Part shown: positions 34,368 through 40,737 of the stretch, piece after piece
Layout of the letters: the number at the start of each line of letters is the position of its first letter
How positions within the stretch are numbered: the stretch's first letter is position 1
Source of the DNA: Streptomyces sp. MP131-18
GTDB lineage: Bacteria; Actinomycetota; Actinomycetes; Streptomycetales; Streptomycetaceae
Assembly: GCF_001984575.1 (NCBI RefSeq)
Contig: NZ_LZNS01000001.1
Coordinates: 4,717,553-4,781,552 of the forward strand
DNA length: 64,000 nt
Reading direction: 5' to 3'
Notes under the pieces: model-generated
Told to the model about the DNA's origin: nothing
Database searches by the model: none
Seen by the model: only the letters and a program-made list of their open reading frames with translations
Made by a program: the position numbers and the translations under genes

Positions 34368-35165
34368 GTGTCCCACGCCGAGAACGCCGAGAACGCCGAG
34401 AACGCCGAGAACGCCGAGAACGCCGAGAACGCCGAGAACGCCGAGAACGCCGAGAACGCCGAGAACGCCGAGAACGCTGATACCGCCGAGAACGCCGATA
34501 CCGCCGCCGGTGCCCCGCGCGCCCAGCTGGACCCCGCCGCCATGCGCGCCCGGTACCGCGCGGCCGGTCTCGACGAGAAGGACCTGGCCGCCGAGCCGTT
34601 CGAGCAGTTCGAGCGGTGGTTCACGCAGGCCGCGGGCAGCGGTCTGCACGAGCCGAACGCCATGATCCTCGCCACCGTGGATGCCACCGCCCGCCCCAGC
34701 ACCCGCACGGTGCTGCTGAAGCAGTTCGACCGGCGCGGCTTCGTCTTCTTCACCAACTACGGGTCCCGCAAGGGCCGCGACCTGGACGGGAACCCGCACG
34801 TCTCCCTGCTGTTCCCCTGGCACGGCATCGCCCGGCAGGTCATCGTCCTCGGCACCGCGGAGCGCACGGGCCGGGCCGAGACCGCGGCCTACTTCCGCAC
34901 CAGGCCGCACGGTTCGCAGCTCGGCGCGTGGGCCAGCGAGCAGTCCTCCAAGGTCGCCTCGCGGGCCCAGCTCGACCAGTTGTACGCGCAGCTCGCCGAG
35001 CGCTACCCGGAGGGGGCGGACGTGCCCGCGCCGCCGCAGTGGGGCGGCTACCGGATCGTGCCGCGGTCCGTCGAGTTCTGGCAGGGCCGGGAGAACCGGC
35101 TGCACGACCGGCTGGCCTACGTGCGCGCGGGCGAGGGCTGGACCGTCGAGCGGCTGTGTCCTTGA
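34368..35165 (+). CDS. pdxH: Pyridoxamine 5'-phosphate oxidase with AEN-repeat N-terminus
   Basis: A 265-residue FMN enzyme that makes PLP from PNP or PMP. The catalytic domain starts near residue 55 (PAAMRARYRAAGLDEKDLA) and shows STRTVLLKQFDRRGFVFFTNYGSRKG (FMN phosphate binding), LLFPWHGIARQVIVLGTAER, FRTRPHGSQLGAWAS and the C-terminal RLHDRLAYVRAGEGWTVERLCP. Before it, residues 4-45 are (AEN)11-ADT-AEN-ADT, an acidic, low-complexity arm that normal PdxH lacks. GTG at 34368 is the chosen start; no Shine-Dalgarno is visible, and TATGTT (34348-34353) suggests a very short leader. Confidence 0.9.
   Translation: MSHAENAENAENAENAENAENAENAENAENAENAENADTAENADTAAGAPRAQLDPAAMRARYRAAGLDEKDLAAEPFEQFERWFTQAAGSGLHEPNAMILATVDATARPSTRTVLLKQFDRRGFVFFTNYGSRKGRDLDGNPHVSLLFPWHGIARQVIVLGTAERTGRAETAAYFRTRPHGSQLGAWASEQSSKVASRAQLDQLYAQLAERYPEGADVPAPPQWGGYRIVPRSVEFWQGRENRLHDRLAYVRAGEGWTVERLCP
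34377..34502 (+). repeat. 9-bp tandem repeat GCCGAGAAC inside pdxH
   Basis: Eleven uninterrupted identical copies of GCCGAGAAC (34377-34475) are followed by GCTGATACC, GCCGAGAAC and GCCGATACC, fourteen units in all. Because the unit is a multiple of three, gain or loss of copies keeps the pdxH frame. Perfect identity of the eleven copies, including wobble positions, points to recent slippage. Confidence 0.95.
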
Positions 35166-35193
35166 GAAGACCCGGCGGGCGCGGGGCGGGCAC

Positions 35194-35410
35194 AAAAAAA
35201 CGACCCGCGGGCCGTAGCCCCCGGTAGGCGCTCGATGCGCCCGCCGGGGAGCCGGCCGGACGATACCGGCGGCCCGCGGATCGGGTGACTGCTTGGGATT
35301 GGCCGGCGGAGCCGGCGCGCCACGTGTCGTGGTACGACGGCCGTTAGGCCGCAGTCACCTCACGCGTCCGGTTGTCATACATCTGCCGAACCACCTCCCT
35401 TCTCGTGTAC
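35194..35410 (-). ncRNA. Highly structured small RNA with intrinsic terminator
   Basis: On the minus strand a promoter (TTGTGG, 18 bases, TACCGT) should start transcription near 35410. The RNA then shows nested pairing: GGTGACTGC (35351-35359) with GCAGTCACC (35284-35292), a GCCGGC-GGA-GCCGGC hairpin (35301-35316), and a long closing stem of 35270-35282 with 35202-35214. Inside that stem lie two more hairpins (35252-35268 and 35219-35249). Seven U follow directly (35194-35200), a true intrinsic terminator, rare in this window. Its 5' part carries a 12-codon frame with a strong ribosome site. It runs towards the 3' end of pdxH but ends before it. No family is recognised. Confidence 0.65.
35344..35382 (-). 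CDS. 12-residue small reading frame inside the small RNA
   Basis: GGGAGGTGG (35391-35399) lies eight bases before an ATG that opens MYDNRTREVTAA and ends in TAA at 35344-35346. The ribosome site is the best in the neighbourhood. The last codons form one arm of the GGTGACTGC stem, so ribosome movement would open that stem. It may be a translated leader peptide, or the ribosome site may serve a purely structural RNA. Confidence 0.45.
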   Translation of the reverse strand: MYDNRTREVTAA

Positions 35411-35415
35411 CCCAC

Positions 35416-35445
35416 ACGGTAGGCGGCCCCCCGGAAGCACCACAA
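35416..35445 (-). promoter_or_regulatory. Promoter of the small RNA
   Basis: TTGTGG at 35440-35445 and TACCGT at 35416-35421 (minus strand) with an 18-base spacer fit the HrdB consensus TTGNNN/TANNNT. A CCGAA-T-TTCGG palindrome (35446-35456) lies directly upstream of the -35. Confidence 0.55.
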
Positions 35446-35484
35446 CCGAATTTCGGTGCGGCAACGAGATTCGCTGAAACCCTA

Positions 35485-35500
35485 TGTGACGGACGTCACG
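35485..35500. promoter_or_regulatory. Crp-like palindrome TGTGA-N6-TCACG
   Basis: TGTGA-CGGACG-TCACG matches the cAMP-receptor protein site TGTGA-N6-TCACA at nine of ten conserved positions and the streptomycete GTG-N6-GNCAC form. It lies 62 bases before the PAS-protein start and 40 bases behind the small-RNA -35, so it could serve either. Confidence 0.5.
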
Positions 35501-35561
35501 ATGCAGTTGAATGGTCCGGCGCACGCGACCGGCGCTCATTCTCCTGTGCTGGGGGTATCAG

Positions 35562-36950
35562 GTGACCACTCCTTCCGAGACTCAGTCCGCGCACCGCGTT
35601 TCCGATGACCGCCTGCTGTCGGCCCTGCTCGACGGCATGGACGCGGCCCTGTTCGCCGTGGACAGCGGCGGGCGCATCACCCACTGGAACCGGCAGGCCG
35701 AGCGCCTGCTCGGCTGGACCGCCGAGCAGGCGGTGGGACGCAAGGGGCTCGGCGGCTGGGCGGTGCGGGACGCCGACGCGACCGACGTGAACGACCGCCT
35801 GCTCGGCGTCCTGCGGCGCACCGCGGACCCGTCGGGCCGCCAGGTGCAGGAGTTCCCCCTGCTGCGGCGCGACGGCGGGCGGCTGCTGGTCCGCGCGCAG
35901 GTCAGCGCGGTGCGGGCGCCCGACGGGCGCAGCACCGGGGCGTACTGCGCGTTCAGCGAGGTGCACGCCCAGCTCGACCTCGAACGGAACCTGTCGCTGA
36001 GCGAGGCGCTGCTCGCCGACTCCCCGTGGGCGGTGCTGATCGTCGACCCCGACCTGCGCACCGTCGCCGCGAACGGCCGTGTCGCGCAGGCGCTGGACAT
36101 CACGCCCGTGGACATGCTGGGCGAGCCGCTCGCCGAGTTCTTCGGCACCGGGATGGAGGAGCTGGAGAGCGCCCTGGAGCACACCCTGGCCGGACAGGCG
36201 CCGGACGGGCCGGTGGAGCTGTGGCTCACGCAGGCCGAAGACGCCTGCCGCGAGGACCAGTTCGGTATTCCGCCGGTGCCCGCCGCGGGCGGGCACCGGC
36301 GCTGCCTGCTCGGCGGGTTCCTGCGGCTCGGCTCCCCGCTGGCGCCGCAGGCGCCGCCGCTGGGCGTCGCCTGGATCTTCCAGGACGTCACCCACTCCCG
36401 GCGCGCGGGGCAGGGCGCGGCGCGGCGCGCGTTCCGCGACGGCCAGCTGAGCCGGGCCTCGCGGGCGGCGGCGGAGTGCGAGGACCCGCGCGAGGCGGCC
36501 ATGCTGCACCTGCACTACGCGCTGGCCGGGTTCGCCGAGCACGCGCTGCTGGACGTGGCCGTGCCCGGCACGGTCGCCGCCCAGGCGCCGGGTCTGGTGC
36601 GGACGGCGGAGAGCCCGGCCGCGTTCGCCCCGCCGGTGGGCACGGCGGGCGTGGCGGTCCCCTACCGTCCCGGCCACCCGGCGCTCCAGGCGTTCGAACG
36701 CGGGGTGCCGGTGCGGACGACGGGCGGAACGGGCCGTTCGGACTGGGCCGCGGAGCACCGGTGGCCGCCGGAGGCGGAGCACGCGCTGTGCGTGGTGCTG
36801 CGCAGCCGCGCCAGGAGCCTGGGCGTGCTGACGTTCCTGCGGGGCCACGGCCGACGCCCGTTCGACCGGGCGGACGCGGCGTACGGCGAGGACGTGGCGC
36901 TGCGGCTGGCCGCGGCGGTGGACCTGGGCGGTGCGGCCGGCGCATGCTGA
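35562..36950 (+). CDS. PAS/GAF-like sensor protein without kinase or output domain
   Basis: A 462-residue cytoplasmic protein. PAS-1 at about residues 15-130 (MDAALFAVDSGGRITHWNRQAERLLGWTAEQAVGRK is a textbook PAS opening). PAS-2 at about 145-265 (DSPWAVLIVDPDLRTVAANGRVAQALDI) contains an insert with EDACREDQFGIPP. A GAF-like domain fills about 310-455. No HTH, kinase, PP2C or GGDEF follows, so the output must be by protein contact. GTG at 35562 has GGGGG six bases upstream. In Streptomyces such proteins often sit beside PP2C phosphatases; none is here. Confidence 0.8.
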   Translation: MTTPSETQSAHRVSDDRLLSALLDGMDAALFAVDSGGRITHWNRQAERLLGWTAEQAVGRKGLGGWAVRDADATDVNDRLLGVLRRTADPSGRQVQEFPLLRRDGGRLLVRAQVSAVRAPDGRSTGAYCAFSEVHAQLDLERNLSLSEALLADSPWAVLIVDPDLRTVAANGRVAQALDITPVDMLGEPLAEFFGTGMEELESALEHTLAGQAPDGPVELWLTQAEDACREDQFGIPPVPAAGGHRRCLLGGFLRLGSPLAPQAPPLGVAWIFQDVTHSRRAGQGAARRAFRDGQLSRASRAAAECEDPREAAMLHLHYALAGFAEHALLDVAVPGTVAAQAPGLVRTAESPAAFAPPVGTAGVAVPYRPGHPALQAFERGVPVRTTGGTGRSDWAAEHRWPPEAEHALCVVLRSRARSLGVLTFLRGHGRRPFDRADAAYGEDVALRLAAAVDLGGAAGAC

Positions 36951-36973
36951 GCCGGGCCGGCCGCCCGGTCGGC

Positions 36974-37729
36974 TCAGCGGCGCCAGAGGATCTGGTCGGC
37001 GCGCTCCGCGTACACCCGTTCGTTCCACTCGATGCCGCCGTCGACATTCCCGGAGCGCAGCAGCGGCGGCTCGGTACCGTCGGCCGCCAGGCGCCCGACG
37101 GCCTCGGCGACGAGGGCCTGGAGCAGCGCGCAGGTCACGACGGTGGAGGCGGGGGCGAACGGGGCGCCGATGCCGTCCGCGGTCAGGGTCGTGTCGCCGA
37201 CCGGGATACCGCTGTCGAGAACCAGATCGCAGTGGTCCTTCAGGAACGCGCCCGAGGGGTGGCGGGAGGTGGTCTCCGCGGTGTAGGCGACGGAGGTCAC
37301 GCCGATCACCGTGAGCCCGCGGGACCTGGCGTGCGCGGCCATCTCGACGGGCAGCACGTTCCGCCCGGACAGGGAGATGATGATGAGCAGGTCGCCGGCG
37401 GCGGCGGAGCTGTTGTCGAGGACGGCGGGGCCGAGGCCGCCGACACGTTCGAGCGCGCTGCCCAGGGTGGCGGGCATCACGTCGACCCCGGTGGTGCCGG
37501 GCACCGACAGCAGGTTGACCAGGGCGAGGCCGCCCGCCCGGTAGACGAGGTCCTGCGCCGGGAGCGCGGAGTGCCCGGCGCCGTGGGCGAACAGCTTGCC
37601 GCCCGCGGCGACGGTGCCGGCGACCAGCGCGGCTCCTTCGGCGATGTGCGGGGCCTCCCGCTCGCGGACGCGGTGCAGCAGGCCGATCGTGGCTTCGAAG
37701 AACTCGTCGGCGAGCGTGATGTCGCTCAT
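36974..37729 (-). CDS. SIS-domain phosphosugar-binding protein
   Basis: A 251-residue protein with a sugar isomerase (SIS) fold. KLFAHGAGHSALPAQDLVYRAGGL and AAGDLLIIISLSGRNVLPVEMAAHARSRGLTVIGVTS are the two phosphosugar-binding loops, the latter with SxSGxN. Relatives are annotated as phosphosugar isomerases or MurNAc-6-P/AgaS-like proteins; there is no DNA-binding domain. ATG at 37729 has AAGGGG 11 bases upstream. It lies divergent from dmdR1, an arrangement I recall from S. coelicolor. Confidence 0.82.
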   Translation of the reverse strand: MSDITLADEFFEATIGLLHRVREREAPHIAEGAALVAGTVAAGGKLFAHGAGHSALPAQDLVYRAGGLALVNLLSVPGTTGVDVMPATLGSALERVGGLGPAVLDNSSAAAGDLLIIISLSGRNVLPVEMAAHARSRGLTVIGVTSVAYTAETTSRHPSGAFLKDHCDLVLDSGIPVGDTTLTADGIGAPFAPASTVVTCALLQALVAEAVGRLAADGTEPPLLRSGNVDGGIEWNERVYAERADQILWRR

Positions 37730-37910
37730 GTGTGGTGCGTCCCCTTGCTGGCCGTGGCGGTGCGGAGGCGGTTCCGCTGGGGCCACCGTAAAGGTCTGGA
37801 CCAGTGGGGTGTCAATACGCATGCGCCCGGTTACCCGCGGCGGGATCGGTTGTCATCGCCGTGCGTCAGAATTGGAGCAGGGCCACCGCACGAGACTTCG
37901 AGGGGCACTT

Positions 37911-38603
37911 ATGTCCGGACTCATCGACACGACCGAGATGTACCTCCGCACCATTCTGGAGCTGGAGGAGGAGGGCGTGATCCCGATGCGGGCCCGTATC
38001 GCCGAGCGGCTCGAACAGAGCGGGCCCACGGTCAGCCAGACCGTGGCGCGCATGGAGCGCGACGGCCTGCTGACCATCGCGGGGGACCGGCACCTGGAGC
38101 TGACGGACGAGGGGCGGCGCCTGGCGCAGCGCGTGATGCGCAAGCACCGGCTGGCCGAGTGTCTGCTGGTCGACGTGATCGGCCTGGAGTGGGAGCAGGT
38201 GCACGCGGAGGCGTGCCGCTGGGAGCACGTGATGAGCGACGCGGTCGAGCGCCGCGTGCTGGAGCTGCTCAACCACCCGACCGAATCGCCCTATGGGAAT
38301 CCGATCCCCGGCCTGGCCGAGCTGGGGGAGAAGGGGGAGGTCGGCCCGTTTCTCGGCGAGGGCATGGTGGCGCTCGCCGATCTGGACGCCGACGGCGGGA
38401 AGACCGTCGTGGTGCGGCGCATCGGCGAGCCGATCCAGATGGACGCCGCCGTCATGCAGACGCTGCGCAGGGCGGGGGTACAGCCGGGGGCGTCGGTCAG
38501 CGTCACCGCGGGCCAGGCTGGCGCGGTGCAGGTCGGCAGCGGTGGCGAGTCGGCCGAGCTGGCGCACGACGTGGCGATGCACGTCTTCGTCAACAAGGGG
38601 TGA
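37911..38603 (+). CDS. dmdR1: Iron-dependent DtxR/IdeR-family repressor DmdR1 (DesR)
   Basis: A 230-residue metal-dependent repressor. Winged helix at residues 5-70 (LIDTTEMYLRTILELEEEGVIPMRARIAERLEQSGPTVSQTVARMERDGLL). Metal ligands follow in the dimer domain: MRKHRLAECLL with the anchoring His/Glu/Cys, and EACRWEHVMS. A C-terminal SH3-like domain (about 150-228) ends it. With Fe2+ it represses siderophore and iron-uptake genes at TTAGGTTAGGCTAACCTAA-type boxes; I found no such box in this window. Full length and all ligands are intact. Confidence 0.93.
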   Translation: MSGLIDTTEMYLRTILELEEEGVIPMRARIAERLEQSGPTVSQTVARMERDGLLTIAGDRHLELTDEGRRLAQRVMRKHRLAECLLVDVIGLEWEQVHAEACRWEHVMSDAVERRVLELLNHPTESPYGNPIPGLAELGEKGEVGPFLGEGMVALADLDADGGKTVVVRRIGEPIQMDAAVMQTLRRAGVQPGASVSVTAGQAGAVQVGSGGESAELAHDVAMHVFVNKG

Positions 38604-38605
38604 GA

Positions 38606-38636
38606 CCGGGCCGGCCCGCCCCGCGGGTCGGCCCGG
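38606..38636 (+). terminator. Hairpin after dmdR1
   Basis: CCGGGCCGGCCCG (38606-38618) pairs with 38624-38636 with one G-U-like mismatch and a five-base loop, three bases after the stop codon. No U-tract. Confidence 0.6.
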
Positions 38637-38786
38637 ATTCCCGAGTCCGGCGGCCGTCGACCCTGAGACTTCGTCATCCGAAAGGGGAATCTTGGGCGGC
38701 AACTGCCCGGTGTTCGAATATTTATTCGATATCGTGGCCTCTGGAGGTACGGGGCGAGCCGAGGCCGGAGAGAGGGGCGGGTGCAC

Positions 38787-39710
38787 ATGGTGCGGCGCTT
38801 CGACGTGAGCGGGCAGGGTGGGGTCCGGCTCGCGGCATGGGAGTTCACCGACCCACCCGGTCCCCCCGGTCCGTCCGATCCACCCGATCCACCCGTTCCG
38901 GCCGCGGGGTCCGCGGCCGGGCGTCCAGGGGTGCTGCTGCTGCACGGGCTGCTCGGCAGGGCCGCCCACTGGGCCGACACCGCCCGCTGGCTCTCCGGCC
39001 GCTTCCGTGCGGTGGCCCTGGACCAGCGCGGCCACGGCCGCAGCGCCAAGCCGGCCGCGGGCCCGTTCGACCGCGACGCCTTCGTGTCCGACGCGGAGGC
39101 CGCGGTGGAGCAGCTCGGCCTCGGGCCCGCGGTGCTGATCGGCCACGCCATGGGCGCGCTGACCGCCTGGCAGCTGGCCGCCCGGCGGCCCGACCTGGTG
39201 CGCGCCGTGGTGATCTGCGATATGCGGGCGGCGGCGCTCGGCGTCAGGGCGCGGCGTGAGTGGCGGGACTGGCTGGCCTCCTGGCCCCTGCCGTTCGCGA
39301 CGCTCGCGGACGTGCGGCGCTGGTTCGGTGCCGAGGACCCGGCCCTCGACCGGCCGCGGCCCGCCCGCGGCGACTTCTTCGCCGAGGTGATGGCCGAGCG
39401 CGCCGACGGCTGGCGGCCCGGCTTCTCCCGGCGCCAGATGCTCGCCGCCCGCGAGAGCTGGGTCCGCGACGCGCACTGGGAGGAGCTGGCCCAGGTGCGC
39501 TGCCCGGCCCTCGTCGTGCGCGGTCTGGAGGGGGAGCTGGGCCGGGCCGAGGCGCAGGAGATGGTCCGGGTGCTGCCGCACGGCCGGTACGCCGACATAC
39601 CGGACGCCGGCCACCTCGTGCATATGGAGCGGCCCGCGGAATGGCGGGAGATCGTCGGACCGTTCGTCGGGGAGGCCCTGGGGGCGGCCCCGGCCGGCGG
39701 GCGATCGTGA
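38787..39710 (+). CDS. Alpha/beta-hydrolase-fold protein lacking the nucleophile serine
   Basis: A 307-residue protein with the alpha/beta-hydrolase order: a Pro-rich insert (PPGPPGPSDPPDPPVP) near residue 25, oxyanion HG in LLLHGLLGRAAHW, DQRGHGRS, nucleophile elbow, and DAGHLVHMERP with the catalytic His. The elbow reads IGHAMGAL, so the expected Ser of GHSMG is Ala. This should abolish hydrolase chemistry unless another residue substitutes. Start: ATG 38787 lies nine bases after AGAGGGG; GTG at 38781 is too close. The gene follows dmdR1 on the same strand after a hairpin. Confidence 0.82.
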   Translation: MVRRFDVSGQGGVRLAAWEFTDPPGPPGPSDPPDPPVPAAGSAAGRPGVLLLHGLLGRAAHWADTARWLSGRFRAVALDQRGHGRSAKPAAGPFDRDAFVSDAEAAVEQLGLGPAVLIGHAMGALTAWQLAARRPDLVRAVVICDMRAAALGVRARREWRDWLASWPLPFATLADVRRWFGAEDPALDRPRPARGDFFAEVMAERADGWRPGFSRRQMLAARESWVRDAHWEELAQVRCPALVVRGLEGELGRAEAQEMVRVLPHGRYADIPDAGHLVHMERPAEWREIVGPFVGEALGAAPAGGRS

Positions 39711-39829
39711 CGGCCCGTCATGACCGTGACGTGACAGGACTGGTGCAAACCCGGAACATTCGGCGGTCGTTCAGTCGTGCGGCTGTGCGATGATTACGGT
39801 CCATCGTGGGGGCCCAAGGGGGAGTTGAT

Positions 39830-40681
39830 ATGTCAAAAGCGACGCGCCGAGCCGGGACTGCCGCGGTCATCGCCAGTCTGGTGGTGCTCACCGCAGCATG
39901 TGGTGGCGGTGACGGCGAGTCACCGTTCGAGGGCGGCGGTTCCGCAGGCGGCGAGACCGGCGGCGGCGGGGACGAGGGCGGCGACGGCGGTGACTCCGGC
40001 GAGGGCGGCGACAGCGGCGGCGGCTCGGCCACCGCGGATCTGCCGCCCGACGAGATAGCGCAGGCCGCCGCGGACGCCCTGACCTCGGTCGACTCGCTCC
40101 GCATGGCCACGGTCGGGGACACCTCGGCCATCGGCTTCGGTATGGACCTCCACCTCGACACGGACGGCACCTGCCAGGGCTCCGTCACCGCGCCCGGCGC
40201 CGGGTCCGTGGAGCTGCTGATGAGCGGCGAGGAAGTGTGGATGAAGCCGGACAGCCAGTTCTGGGAGAACGGCATGGGCGCCTCCGACCCGGCGCTCATC
40301 AGCCTGGTGGACGGCAGTTACCTGCACGGCACCACCAGTGACCCGGAGCTGTCGCAGATGGCCGGCACCTGCGCGCTCGACGAGTTCTTCGGCGAGCTGG
40401 GCCCGACCGGCAGCGCCGGGGACAATGTCACGGCCGACCCGCAGACGGAGCACAACGGTGTTCCCGTCATCCCGATCCACGAGGAAAGCGGCGGCGAGGT
40501 CACCACCATCTTCGTCGCCGCCGAGGGCGAGCCCTACCCGCTGCTGATGCGCACCCAGGCGGACGGCACCCCCATGGAGATCGAGTTCAGCGACTTCAAC
40601 GAGCCGGTCGCCTTCGAGGAGCCGCCGGCCGACCAGATCCTGGAGATCGCCGACTTCCGTCAGGGCGACATCGCGGCGTGA
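39830..40681 (+). CDS. Lipoprotein with Gly/Ser/Asp linker, LppX/LprG-like fold possible
   Basis: A 283-residue exported lipoprotein. Basic start (SKATRRAG), hydrophobic core and the lipobox LTAAC place the lipidated Cys at residue 24. A 45-residue Gly/Asp/Glu/Ser linker follows, and then a domain beginning at PPDEIAQAAADALTSVDSLRMA that alternates strands (LHLDTDGTCQGSVTAPGAGSVELLMSGEEVWMKPD). This resembles the LppX/LprAFG group, which binds lipids, but the match is loose. GGGGGAG five bases before the ATG is a strong ribosome site. Confidence 0.75.
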   Translation: MSKATRRAGTAAVIASLVVLTAACGGGDGESPFEGGGSAGGETGGGGDEGGDGGDSGEGGDSGGGSATADLPPDEIAQAAADALTSVDSLRMATVGDTSAIGFGMDLHLDTDGTCQGSVTAPGAGSVELLMSGEEVWMKPDSQFWENGMGASDPALISLVDGSYLHGTTSDPELSQMAGTCALDEFFGELGPTGSAGDNVTADPQTEHNGVPVIPIHEESGGEVTTIFVAAEGEPYPLLMRTQADGTPMEIEFSDFNEPVAFEEPPADQILEIADFRQGDIAA

Positions 40682-40688
40682 GCCGTCG

Positions 40689-40721
40689 CGTGCGGCCCGG
40701 CCCGCGGGGCCGGGCCGCACG
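40689..40721. terminator. Bidirectional hairpin between lipoprotein and ABC permease genes
   Basis: A perfect 15-base inverted repeat (40689-40703 with 40707-40721) and a three-base loop in the 56-base gap between convergent stops. Confidence 0.75.
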
Positions 40722-40737
40722 CATGTCAGGACCCGGG

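Noticed and set aside
34330..34665. Other-frame products of the 9-bp repeat (poly PRT, poly ERR, and antisense poly VLG)
   Set aside because: They come only from the tandem repeat read in other frames; none has a ribosome site or a conserved domain, while the AEN frame continues into a complete PdxH.
37866..39623. A 585-codon minus-strand frame across dmdR1 and the hydrolase gene
   Set aside because: Long antisense frames are normal at this GC content; composition is Arg/Pro/His-rich and domain-free. Kept only as a low-interest note because of the adm report.
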